A stretch of DNA of 64,000 bases from Streptomyces sp. CB02400 (GTDB taxonomy: Bacteria > Actinomycetota > Actinomycetes > Streptomycetales > Streptomycetaceae), in NCBI RefSeq assembly GCF_001905725.1, contig NZ_LIWB01000020.1:62001-126000 (forward strand), read 5' to 3'. A model generated the notes under the pieces. It had not been told where the DNA came from. It did no database searches and was given only the letters and a program-made list of their open reading frames with translations. A program made the translations under genes and the position numbers. Position 1 is the stretch's first letter. Every line of letters begins with the position of its first letter. Shown here one piece after another: positions 23,667-31,822 of the stretch.

Positions 23667-24542
23667 TTGAAACTCAGCATCCCCGACCTCACCACGGTCC
23701 GGGCCCACAACCCGGAGGCCGTCGCCGAGGCCGCCGCCCGCCGGGCACGGCGCCCGCTGATCGGTGACAGCGGCCGGCTGATGATCGTGGCCGCCGACCA
23801 CCCCGCGCGGGGCGCGCTCGGCATCGGTGACCGCCGGCTGGCCATGGCCCACCGCGCCGATCTGCTGGAACGTCTCTGCATCGCGCTGTCCCGGCCGGGC
23901 GTCGACGGGGTGCTGGCCACCGCCGACATCCTGGAGGACCTGCTGCTCCTCGGGGTACTGGAGAACAAGGTCGTCATGGGCTCGATGAACCGGGGCGGCC
24001 TGGCCGGGGCGTCCTTCGAGATGGACGACCGCTTCACCGGCCACCGCGCGGAGGACATCGCCCGGCTGGGCTTCGACGCGGGCAAGCTGCTGGTCCGTAT
24101 CGACTACGACGATCCGGGCTCGCTGGCCACCCTGGAGTCCGCCGCCCGCGCGATAGACGCCATGGCCGGACACCGGCTGCCGGTGTTCGTGGAGCCGTTC
24201 ATCTCGCGCCGGGTGGACGGCCGGGTCCGCAACGACCTGTCCGCCGAGGCCGTCACCCGCTCCATCGCCATCGCCTCCGGTCTGGGCGGCACCTCCGCCT
24301 ACACCTGGCTGAAACTCCCCGTCACCGACGACGTCGACGCCATGCCGGAGGTGCTGGGGGCCTCCACGCTGCCGGTCGTCCTGCTCGGCGGCGAGGTCGG
24401 CGACCAGGAGGCGGCGTACGAGCGGTGGGGCAAGGCGCTGCGGCTGCCCACCGTGATGGGGATGGTCGTCGGCCGCTCGCTGCTCTACCCGGCCGAGGGC
24501 AGTGTGGAGACGGCGGTCGACACGGCCGTCGGCCTGTTGTGA
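23667..24542 (+). CDS. Cgl0159-family (beta/alpha)8-barrel protein, aldolase-like
   Basis: This 291-residue protein is a TIM barrel of the Cgl0159 family that occurs in actinobacterial inositol clusters. Recognisable parts are 'MIVAADHPARGALGIGD', 'GVDGVLATADILEDLLLLG', 'VFVEPFISRRVDG' and 'SAYTWLKLPVTDDVDAM', where the Lys is in the place of an aldolase Schiff-base Lys. A likely role is cleavage of 2-deoxy-5-keto-gluconate phosphate, as IolJ does, but this is inference. The start is a TTG at 23667 behind GGAG; it is the only reasonable start after the iolC remnant. It is followed by iolB after 28 bp. Confidence 0.8.
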   Translation: MKLSIPDLTTVRAHNPEAVAEAAARRARRPLIGDSGRLMIVAADHPARGALGIGDRRLAMAHRADLLERLCIALSRPGVDGVLATADILEDLLLLGVLENKVVMGSMNRGGLAGASFEMDDRFTGHRAEDIARLGFDAGKLLVRIDYDDPGSLATLESAARAIDAMAGHRLPVFVEPFISRRVDGRVRNDLSAEAVTRSIAIASGLGGTSAYTWLKLPVTDDVDAMPEVLGASTLPVVLLGGEVGDQEAAYERWGKALRLPTVMGMVVGRSLLYPAEGSVETAVDTAVGLL

Positions 24543-24570
24543 GAAGCCTGTTGCGACCCGGAGGCATGCC

Positions 24571-25464
24571 ATGACACATCACCTTCCCGCGGGCAAGGCC
24601 CTCGCCGGCCCCTACGCCGTCGACGTGAGCCCGGAGAGCGCCGGCTGGGGCTACTCCAGCCTGCGCGTCCTTGAGCTGCCGCCCGGCGGCGCGCACACCT
24701 TCGACACCGGCGACAGCGAGTGGATCGTGCTGCCGCTGAGCGGCGGCTGCACGGTCACCGCCGACGACGACTTCGGCCACGACACCTTCGAACTCACCGG
24801 CCGCACCAGCGTGTTCGACGGCGTCACCGACTTCGCCTACGTCCCGCGCGACGCCCGCACGACGGTCACCTCGGCGGACGGCGGACGGTTCGCGCTCACC
24901 GGCGCCCGCTGCACCCGCCGCCTGCCCGCCCGCTACGGACCGGCCTCCGACGTGCCCGTCGAGCTGCGCGGCACCGGGAACTGCTCACGGCAGGTCAACA
25001 ACTTCGGTGCGGCGGACACGTTCGAGTGCGACAAGCTCATCGCGGTCGAGGTGCTCACCCCGGGCGGCAACTGGTCGTCCTTCCCGCCGCACAAGCACGA
25101 CGAGCACCGGCCCGGCGAGGAGTCCGTGCTGGAGGAGATCTACTACTTCGGGTTCGCCGCCCACGACGGCACCCCCGGCCTCGGCTACCAGCGGGTCTCC
25201 CCGTCCGATCCGGGCCGCGGGACGGACGTACTGGCGGAAGTGCGCGACGGTGACGTCGTCCTCATCCCGGACGGCTGGCACGGCCCGTCCATGGCCGTGC
25301 CCGGCCACCACATGTACTACCTCAACGTCATGGCGGGACCCGAGCCGGAACGCGCCTGGCTGATCTGCGACCACCCCGACCACGCCTGGATCCGCGACAC
25401 CTGGCCGGACCAGGCCGTCGACCCCCGACTCCCCCTCTACACCGCACCGGAGAGGTCCGTATGA
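24571..25464 (+). CDS. iolB: 5-deoxy-glucuronate isomerase
   Basis: This 297-residue protein is IolB, a double-cupin isomerase that turns 5-deoxy-glucuronate into 5-dehydro-2-deoxygluconate. The metal motif is 'NWSSFPPHKHDEHRPGEES' near residue 170, followed by 'LEEIYYFGF', 'VLIPDGWHGPSMAVPGHHMYY' in the second barrel edge (His ligand) and a 'RAWLICDHPDHAWI' C-terminus. The ATG at 24571 is preceded by GGAGG. The stop overlaps the iolD start by 4 bp. Confidence 0.95.
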   Translation: MTHHLPAGKALAGPYAVDVSPESAGWGYSSLRVLELPPGGAHTFDTGDSEWIVLPLSGGCTVTADDDFGHDTFELTGRTSVFDGVTDFAYVPRDARTTVTSADGGRFALTGARCTRRLPARYGPASDVPVELRGTGNCSRQVNNFGAADTFECDKLIAVEVLTPGGNWSSFPPHKHDEHRPGEESVLEEIYYFGFAAHDGTPGLGYQRVSPSDPGRGTDVLAEVRDGDVVLIPDGWHGPSMAVPGHHMYYLNVMAGPEPERAWLICDHPDHAWIRDTWPDQAVDPRLPLYTAPERSV

Positions 25465-27332
25465 GCGCCGCCACCCGCCGACTGACGACCGCGCAGGCAC
25501 TGGTGCGGTTCCTGTCCGCCCAGTACACTGAACGCGACGGCGTGCGCCGCCGGCTGATCACGGGCACCTGGGGCATCTTCGGCCACGGCAACGTGGCCGG
25601 CATCGGGCAGGCGCTCGTCGAGTACGCAGATGTCATGCCGTACCACCAGGGCCGCAACGAGCAGGCGATGGTGCACGCCGCCGTCGGCCACGCCCGTCAG
25701 CTCAACCGGCTGTCGGCGCAGGCGGTGACGACGTCCATCGGCCCCGGCGCGACCAACCTGGTCACCGGCGCCGCGCTCGCCACCGTCAACCGGCTGCCGG
25801 TGCTGCTGCTCCCCGGCGACTACTTCGCCTCCCGCGTCGCCGACCCGCTGCTACAGCAGCTGGAACACCCTGTCGAGGCCGATGTGTCGGTCAACGACAC
25901 GCTCCGCCCGGTCTCGCGCTACTTCGACCGCGTCACCCGTCCAGAGGCCCTGATCCCCTCCGCGCTCAACGCCGCGCGGGTGCTCGCCGACCCGGCCGAG
26001 ACCGGCGCGGTGACGCTGGCCCTCCCCCAGGACGTGCAGGCGGAGGCGTACGACTGGCCGGAGGAGTTCTTCGCCGAGCGCGTCTGGTCCGTACGACGTC
26101 CCGCCCCGGACCCCGCGGAGCTGACGGCGGCCGTGGCGGCCGTACGGGCCGCGCGGCGCCCGCTGATCGTCGCGGGCGGCGGGGTCCACCACAGCGAGGC
26201 CGAGGAGGCACTGAAGGCGCTGGTGGACGCCACCGGCATCCCGGTCGCCTCCACCCAGGCCGGCAAGGGCTCCCTGCGCCACGACCACCCCGCCGACCTC
26301 GGCGGCATCGGCCACACCGGCACGGCGGTGAGCGACGAACTCGCCCGCACCGCCGACCTGGTGATCGGCGTCGGTACCCGCTACTCCGACTTCACCACCG
26401 CCTCCGGCACCCTCTTCCAGAACCCGGACGTGCGCTTCCTCAACCTCAACATCACCGGCTTCGACGCCCACAAGCTGGCGGCGCGCACCCTGGTCGGCGA
26501 CGCGCGCACCGGTCTGGAGCAGCTCGCCGGGGCGCTGGCCGGCCACCGCGTGGAGCCGTCGTACGAGGCGGAGTACCGGGCCGGCAAGGAGCGCTGGGAG
26601 CGGGTCGTCGAGACCGCCTACCGCGCGGACGACGACACGGCCGTACCGACGCAGACGCAGGTGCTCGGCGCGCTCGACGCGGTCGTCGGCGACGAGGACG
26701 TGGTGATCAACGCGGCCGGTTCGCTCCCCGGCGACCTGCACAAGCTGTGGCGCTCCCGCAGCCCCCGCCAGTACCACCTGGAGTACGGCTACTCCTGCAT
26801 GGGATACGAGATCCCGGCCGCACTCGGTGTCCAGCAGGCCGCTCCCGGCACCCCGGTGTGGGCGCTGGTCGGCGACGGCACCTATCTGATGAACCCGACG
26901 GAGATCGTCACCGCCGTCCAGGAGCGCCTCCCGGTCAAGCTGGTCCTGATCCAGAACCACGGGTACGCCTCCATCGGCGGTCTGTCGGAGTCGGTGGGCG
27001 CCGAGCGTTTCGGCACCGCCTACCGTCACCGGGCCGCCGACGGCACCTTCACCGGCGCCCCGCTGCCCGTGGACCTCGCGGCGAACGCGGCCAGCCTCGG
27101 CATGGACGTACTGCGCGCCAAGACCGTGCGGGAGCTGCGGAACGCGCTGGCCGAGGCCCGTGCCTCCGACCGTCCGACGTGCGTGTACGTCGAGACCGAC
27201 CCCGCTCCCACCGCTCCCCCGGCCGAGGCCTGGTGGGACGTGCCGGTGGCCGAGGTGTCCGCCCGCGAGGCCGCCGTCCAGGCCCGCGCACGGTACGACT
27301 CCGAGGCCGCCGGCCGCCGCCGGCACCTCTGA
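25461..27332 (+). CDS. iolD: 3D-(3,5/4)-trihydroxycyclohexane-1,2-dione acylhydrolase
   Basis: This 623-residue ThDP enzyme matches IolD in length and motifs. The N-terminal part has 'LITGTWGIFGHGNVAGIG' and 'YHQGRNEQAMVHAAVGHA' with the catalytic Glu. The middle domain has 'RPLIVAGGGVHHSEAEEAL', and the ThDP-binding part is 'WALVGDGTYLMNPTEIVTAV' (G-D-G...N). It hydrolyses the ring of the inositol-derived diketone to 5-deoxy-glucuronate, the substrate of IolB. ATGA overlap with iolB and 32 bp to the GntR gene show one operon. The sequence is intact, in contrast with iolC. Confidence 0.95.
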   Translation: MSAATRRLTTAQALVRFLSAQYTERDGVRRRLITGTWGIFGHGNVAGIGQALVEYADVMPYHQGRNEQAMVHAAVGHARQLNRLSAQAVTTSIGPGATNLVTGAALATVNRLPVLLLPGDYFASRVADPLLQQLEHPVEADVSVNDTLRPVSRYFDRVTRPEALIPSALNAARVLADPAETGAVTLALPQDVQAEAYDWPEEFFAERVWSVRRPAPDPAELTAAVAAVRAARRPLIVAGGGVHHSEAEEALKALVDATGIPVASTQAGKGSLRHDHPADLGGIGHTGTAVSDELARTADLVIGVGTRYSDFTTASGTLFQNPDVRFLNLNITGFDAHKLAARTLVGDARTGLEQLAGALAGHRVEPSYEAEYRAGKERWERVVETAYRADDDTAVPTQTQVLGALDAVVGDEDVVINAAGSLPGDLHKLWRSRSPRQYHLEYGYSCMGYEIPAALGVQQAAPGTPVWALVGDGTYLMNPTEIVTAVQERLPVKLVLIQNHGYASIGGLSESVGAERFGTAYRHRAADGTFTGAPLPVDLAANAASLGMDVLRAKTVRELRNALAEARASDRPTCVYVETDPAPTAPPAEAWWDVPVAEVSAREAAVQARARYDSEAAGRRRHL

Positions 27333-27364
27333 ACCCGCCCGCGCTGCTACAGGAAGGTACGCCC

Positions 27365-28150
27365 ATGGCGAAGACCGGCGACCCCGCACGTGCCGCGACC
27401 GGACCCGCGCTGAGCACCCTGGACTTCGCCCTGGACCGGGGCAGTCCGGTACCGCTGTACTACCAGCTCGCGCAGCAGCTGGAGGCGGCGATCGAGCAGG
27501 GCGTCCTCGCCCCCGGCAACCTGCTGGGCAACGAGGTCGACCTGTCCGTGCGGCTCGGCCTGTCCCGGCCCACCGTCCGCCAGGCCATCCAGTCCCTCGT
27601 CGACAAGGGGCTCCTGGTCCGGCGGCGCGGGGTGGGCACGCAGGTGGTGCACAGTCAGGTCAGGCGCCCCCTGGAGCTGAGCAGTCTCTACGACGACCTG
27701 GAGACGGCCGGGCAGGGCCCGACCACGCGGGTGATCCGCAACGAGACGGTGCCGGCGCCCGCGGACGTGGCGGTCGCCCTGGGGCTGGCCGAGGGCGCCG
27801 AGGTGGTCATGCTGGAACGCCTGCGCCGCACCCACGGCCAGCCGGTCGCCCTGCTGTGCAACTACCTCCCGTCGGGTCTGCTCGGCCTCGACAGCGCCCG
27901 GCTCGAGGCGACCGGTCTGTACCGGATGATGCGTTCGGCCGGCATCACCCTGCACAGCGCCCGCCAGACCGTCGGCGCCCGCGCGGCCACCGCTCAGGAG
28001 GCCGCCGGCCTGGACGAGAAGGAGGGCGCCGCCCTGCTCACCATGCAGCGCACGGCCTACGACGACACCGGGCGGGCGGTCGAGTACGGCACCCACATCT
28101 ACCGCGCGTCCCGGTACTCGTTCGACTTCCAGCTGCTGGTCAGACCGTGA
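27365..28150 (+). CDS. GntR-family regulator, HutC/UTRA subgroup
   Basis: This 261-residue protein has a winged helix at about residues 20-90 ('VPLYYQLAQQLEAAIEQGVL', 'GLSRPTVRQAIQSLVDKGLL') and a UTRA effector domain with 'GAEVVMLERLRRTHGQPVAL', 'TGLYRMMRSAGITLHSARQ' and 'YGTHIYRASRYSFDFQL' at the end. Such regulators often bind phosphorylated sugars. As last gene of the iol operon it probably represses that operon and the divergent importer through the inverted 14-mers at 22591 and 22641. GGAAGG precedes the ATG at 27365; the open frame upstream is inside iolD. Confidence 0.9.
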   Translation: MAKTGDPARAATGPALSTLDFALDRGSPVPLYYQLAQQLEAAIEQGVLAPGNLLGNEVDLSVRLGLSRPTVRQAIQSLVDKGLLVRRRGVGTQVVHSQVRRPLELSSLYDDLETAGQGPTTRVIRNETVPAPADVAVALGLAEGAEVVMLERLRRTHGQPVALLCNYLPSGLLGLDSARLEATGLYRMMRSAGITLHSARQTVGARAATAQEAAGLDEKEGAALLTMQRTAYDDTGRAVEYGTHIYRASRYSFDFQLLVRP

Positions 28151-28156
28151 GGCGGG

Positions 28157-29137
28157 TCAGTGCGCCGCGTCCAGCCGGGCCCGCTGCTCCGCCGACAGTT
28201 CCAGGTCCACCGCCGCCAGGTTCTCCTCCAGTTGGGCCACCGACGACACCCCGGCCAGCGGCAGGATCGGCAGCTCGTGGCCGATCTGCCAGGCCAGCAC
28301 GACCTGGCCCGGCGTCGCCCCGGTCTCCCGGGCGACCTCGTGCAGCACGGCGAGGCGGGCCGGGGTGCCCGGGTGGTCGTAGTCGGCGGGCAGGCGTTCG
28401 GGGCGGGCGTAGGCGCCCTTGAGCAGCGGCGAGTAGGCGACCAGGGTCAGGGCGGGCTCGGCGCGCAGATAGCCGGCCAGCTCCGCGCCCGCGTGGCCGA
28501 GGCTGCCGTCGGGGAAGAGGTCGTCGGGGACGTCGGCGCGGGGCCGCAGATAGCTGTGCTGGTACTGGAGGACCTCGTAGCCGGGCAGCCCGGCCGCCGC
28601 AGCGAGGGCACGGGCCCGCTCCACCCGCCACACGGCCTGGTTGCTCACGCCGAGCAGCCCCACCGCGCCCTCGGCGACCAGGGCCCCGAAGCCCTCGACC
28701 GTCTCGCGCTGGGGGACGGTGTGGTCGTCGATGTGCGCGTACAGCAGGTCCAGCCGCTCCGTGCCGAGCCGTTCGCGGCTGCGTTCGGCGGACTCGCGGA
28801 TCACCTTCGCGGACAGGCCCTCGGGGTTGTCGGTGTAGCTCGTGCCGGGGGCGAGGGGGCGGGCGCCGAGCTTGGTCGCGAAGACGATCTCGTCGCCGGC
28901 CCCGCGGCTGCGGCGCCAGCGGCCGAGCAGTTCCTCGCTCTGTCCGCCCTGGCCGCCGTCGGTCCAGAAGGCGTAGTTGTCGGACGTGTCGATGAAGTTC
29001 CCGCCGGCCTCGACATAGCGGTCGAGCAGGGCGAAGGAGGTCTTCTCGTCGGTCACCGACCCGAACAGCATCGCCCCGAGCGCGAGCACGCTCACCTCGC
29101 GGCTGTGCGGACCGGTGCCGATGGTGCGGTACTTCAT
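28157..29137 (-). CDS. Aldo-keto reductase
   Basis: This 326-residue protein is a TIM-barrel aldo-keto reductase. The catalytic tetrad parts are visible: Asp and Tyr in 'NFIDTSDNYAFW', Lys in 'IVFATKLGARPL', and His in 'LDLLYAHIDDHTVP'. The NADPH-binding C-terminus has 'PLAGVSSVAQLEENLAAVD'. It should reduce aldehydes or ketones. The ATG at 29137 follows GGGAGGG. Its promoter has a 19-bp spacer with a dyad, typical of MerR activation. It converges with the GntR gene with 6 bp between the stops. Confidence 0.9.
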   Translation of the reverse strand: MKYRTIGTGPHSREVSVLALGAMLFGSVTDEKTSFALLDRYVEAGGNFIDTSDNYAFWTDGGQGGQSEELLGRWRRSRGAGDEIVFATKLGARPLAPGTSYTDNPEGLSAKVIRESAERSRERLGTERLDLLYAHIDDHTVPQRETVEGFGALVAEGAVGLLGVSNQAVWRVERARALAAAAGLPGYEVLQYQHSYLRPRADVPDDLFPDGSLGHAGAELAGYLRAEPALTLVAYSPLLKGAYARPERLPADYDHPGTPARLAVLHEVARETGATPGQVVLAWQIGHELPILPLAGVSSVAQLEENLAAVDLELSAEQRARLDAAH

Positions 29138-29184
29138 GGGGGTTCCCTCCCGTTCCGTACCCCGTCGTCGGGGCACGGGCCGGG

Positions 29185-29215
29185 AGTCTTCCGCTTGAAG
29201 AGCGCTCCAAGTCAA
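29185..29215 (-). promoter_or_regulatory. MerR-type promoter of the aldo-keto reductase
   Basis: On the minus strand TTGACT (29210-29215) and AAGACT (29185-29190) are separated by 19 bp, and the near-palindrome CTTGGAGCGCTCTTCAAG (29194-29211) fills the spacer. A long spacer with a dyad is the hallmark of MerR-activated promoters. No MerR gene is in this window. Confidence 0.65.
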
Positions 29216-29261
29216 GCAGGAGCGCGGCACATCGGGCCGACGGAAACTGATCCACTCCGCG

Positions 29262-30269
29262 ATGCGTCCTGGACAACGAGTCGGACGGACGGGAAATCAG
29301 GTGGAACGAGCAGCGACAGCGCCCCGAGGGGCGTGGCACCGGTGGATGTGGACGCGAGGGCGGGTGCCCGCCGCTCTCGCGGTGCTGACGGCCGGGCTGC
29401 TGGCGTTCCACCGGGTGGTGCCCAACTCGGTGGGCCGCGTGGGAAGTCTGCTGGAGGTGTTCCTGCCGTGGCTCGGGCTGGTGGTCGTCGTGCTGTTCGG
29501 CTGGGCCCTGCTGCGCCGTTCGGCCACCGCCCTGGTGGCGCTGCTCCTGCCGACGGTGGCCTGGATGTACCACTTCGGCGGGCTGCTCCTGCCCGGCGCG
29601 AAGCCGGGACCGTACGACCTGGTCGTGGTGCAGCACAACGTCAGTGACGAGAACACCGACCCGGCCGGCACGGCTCGCGCCCTGGCCGGCGCCGGACCCG
29701 ATCTCATCGCGCTGCAGGAGCTGGTGGCCCCGGCGCTCGCGGTATACGAGAAGACGCTCGCCCCGGACTACCCGTACCACGCGGTCCGGGGCACCGTCGG
29801 GCTGTGGTCGAAGCACCCGCTCACCGACGCCCGGCTCCTGGACATCAGACCGCAGGACATCACCGATCCCTGGAGTCGCGGGCTGCGGACCGTGGTGCGC
29901 ACGCCGCACGGCGAGATCGCGGCGTACGTCGCGCACCTGCCCTCGGTCCGTGTGGGGGCGGGCGGCCTCGCGTCCTCCCGGCGCGACGAGAGCGCCGGCC
30001 TGCTGGGCAGGGCCGTCGCCGCCGAGCCGCTGGAAACGGTGGTCCTGCTGGGCGACCTCAACGGCACGGTCGACGACCGCGGGCTGGCCCCGCTCACCTC
30101 ACGGATGAACGTGGCGCGACGGGGCTTCGCCTTCAGCTTCCCCGCCGCCCTCCCGGTGGCCCGGATCGACCAGGTCATGGCCCGCTCGGCGACCGTCCCC
30201 CACATCCGCACCCTGCCCGCGACCGGCAGCGACCACCTGCCGGTCGCGGCTCGGATCGCACTGCGATGA
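29262..30269 (+). CDS. Endonuclease/exonuclease/phosphatase (EEP) family membrane protein
   Basis: This protein of about 335 residues has three hydrophobic segments in the first 110 residues and then an EEP domain facing outward. EEP motifs are 'VVQHNVSDENT' (Asn), 'LIALQELVAP' (catalytic Glu), 'VVLLGDLNGTVDD' (D-x-N) and 'ATGSDHLPVAARI' (S-D-H). Such proteins act on phosphodiesters, lipids or DNA outside the cell; the substrate is unknown. The start is uncertain: ATG at 29262 is used, but GTG at 29301 is also possible. It is divergent from the aldo-keto reductase gene. Confidence 0.82.
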   Translation: MRPGQRVGRTGNQVERAATAPRGAWHRWMWTRGRVPAALAVLTAGLLAFHRVVPNSVGRVGSLLEVFLPWLGLVVVVLFGWALLRRSATALVALLLPTVAWMYHFGGLLLPGAKPGPYDLVVVQHNVSDENTDPAGTARALAGAGPDLIALQELVAPALAVYEKTLAPDYPYHAVRGTVGLWSKHPLTDARLLDIRPQDITDPWSRGLRTVVRTPHGEIAAYVAHLPSVRVGAGGLASSRRDESAGLLGRAVAAEPLETVVLLGDLNGTVDDRGLAPLTSRMNVARRGFAFSFPAALPVARIDQVMARSATVPHIRTLPATGSDHLPVAARIALR

Positions 30270-30664
30270 ACGCGTACCGAACCCGACCGGGTGATGCCGG
30301 GGCATCGGCCTGACAGTCGGGTGCCGGGTCCAGTGGGCCCGTAAGGACGGGACACACGCAGGGCCGCGGGCCGACCGACGGAACGACCGGCGGCTCGTGG
30401 CCGGGCTGCCGGGCCGGCACCACCCGGCCGGCCGGCGCCCCGTCACCGGCCGTGCCGGCCCGCGGAGAACCGCGACGGCGGCATTTCGGCCACCCTTCGG
30501 CCCTCCCGTCCGATTCAGACGTCTTGTCGGGACGCCGACCGGGTATTGCTGCTTAGCATGGCCGTAACACGCGCGCCTCCAGCACCTGGTTCACCGCGGC
30601 CGTGCCCGACCCCGGCGGACGGGGTGCGTGGCGGAGGCTCGCGGAGGGGGAAACGGGGGCAGGG
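30270..30664. other. Intergenic region before the conflict operon
   Basis: No protein, RNA or clear hairpin is supported in this 395-bp stretch. The last 130 bp are less GC-rich (for example tattgctgcttagcat at about 30543) and presumably hold the promoter of the operon beginning at 30665, but no -35/-10 pair with good spacing is seen. Confidence 0.5.
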
Positions 30665-31822
30665 GTGGAACATTCGCTCGCGGAGTCATGGCGCGTACGG
30701 ATCCTGGACGCACGGGGGACGCCGGTCGGCGCAGGGGTGCTCGTGGCCGGTGGCAGGGTGGTGACCTGCGCGCACGTCGTGGAAGGGGCGCTCGGTCCCG
30801 ATGCCGGGGACCCACGGGAGGCGGAACTCACGGTGGACTTCCCCGGCTCCCTCGCACTCGGTACCGGGCCGGTGCGCGCCTCGGTCGCGCCCCGGGGATG
30901 GGCTCCGCCGGACGAGGAGCGGGCCGACGTCGCGGTGCTCGACCTGCACGGGGACGCCCCGGTCGACTGCCGGCCCGCCGGGCTGCGGCCGTGCGGCCCC
31001 GCCCGCGACCGGATCGTCCGGGCCTTCGGACAGGTCGTCGGCGCGCCCGCCGGGCTGTGGCTGCGGGCGCGGCTGGTGGGGTCCGGCGGGCTGAGCCCCG
31101 AGTGGATGCAGCTCGAGGCGGCGAGCGAGGCCGGGGACCGGCTGCGGCAGGGCTACAGCGGGGCGGGGGTCGTCGACGACTCCGGGTACGTGATCGGCCT
31201 GGTGGTCGCGGAGGACACCCGCGCGGAGCGCCGCACCGGCTGGCTCATCCCGGTCGAGGTCGTCGTACGGTACTGCCCCGACCTCGCGGACGCGGTGACC
31301 GGCCCCGCCGCCGGGGCGGACGGGGCCCCGGGTGCCGACGGGCCCCGCGGATCCGGTCCCCACGCGCACCGGCCGTACGGCCCGTACGCTCCGGACGGCG
31401 ACCCCGGCTTCCACGACCCGGCCGGCGACCCCGGTCCGTACGGACCGGACCGCGGTCCCGGTTCGTACGGACCGGACCGCGGTCCCGGCGCGGAGGACAT
31501 CCTTCCGCCGTCCTGGCCGTCCAGCGCCGAGCGGGATCTCGCCCGGGTGCTCGTGAAGGTGCGGAGCTTCGCCGATCCGCACCGCCGCGAGCGGGTGCTG
31601 CGGGACACCGGGGACCACATCGCCTTCCATGTCGAGCGCACCGGGGTCCTGATCAACGACGCCCGGGCGGTGCTCGGGCTCTGCCTGGAGTACGAGGACG
31701 GCGTCGACCGGTTCGCGGCGGCGTTGCGCTGGTACGAGTCGGGCTCGCTGCCGATGCGGGAGTTCGACCGCGAGGTCGCCCGGCTGCGTGCGCGGGGGGC
31801 CGGCGGCGGGGCCGCCCGATGA
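30665..31822 (+). CDS. Trypsin-like serine protease with effector-associated domain
   Basis: The first 200 residues of this 385-residue protein form a trypsin/HtrA-like domain with a full catalytic triad: His37 in 'VVTCAHVVEG', Asp88 in 'ERADVAVLDL' and Ser165 in 'RQGYSGAGVVDDSG'. A Pro/Gly-rich linker with P-Y-G-P-D-R-G-P-G type repeats follows, then about 100 helical residues ('ERDLARVLVKVRSFAD', 'GVLINDARAVLGLCLEYEDG') resembling an effector-associated domain. These small death-like domains link effectors to STAND or VMAP partners. There is no signal peptide, so it acts in the cytoplasm. I use the GTG at 30665; one at 30602 is possible. The stop overlaps the VMAP start (ATGA). Confidence 0.85.
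   Translation: MEHSLAESWRVRILDARGTPVGAGVLVAGGRVVTCAHVVEGALGPDAGDPREAELTVDFPGSLALGTGPVRASVAPRGWAPPDEERADVAVLDLHGDAPVDCRPAGLRPCGPARDRIVRAFGQVVGAPAGLWLRARLVGSGGLSPEWMQLEAASEAGDRLRQGYSGAGVVDDSGYVIGLVVAEDTRAERRTGWLIPVEVVVRYCPDLADAVTGPAAGADGAPGADGPRGSGPHAHRPYGPYAPDGDPGFHDPAGDPGPYGPDRGPGSYGPDRGPGAEDILPPSWPSSAERDLARVLVKVRSFADPHRRERVLRDTGDHIAFHVERTGVLINDARAVLGLCLEYEDGVDRFAAALRWYESGSLPMREFDREVARLRARGAGGGAAR

Noticed and set aside
30270..30664. Possible small RNA or promoter array before the protease gene
   Set aside because: No stable hairpin with T-run and no -35/-10 pair at accepted spacing was found.
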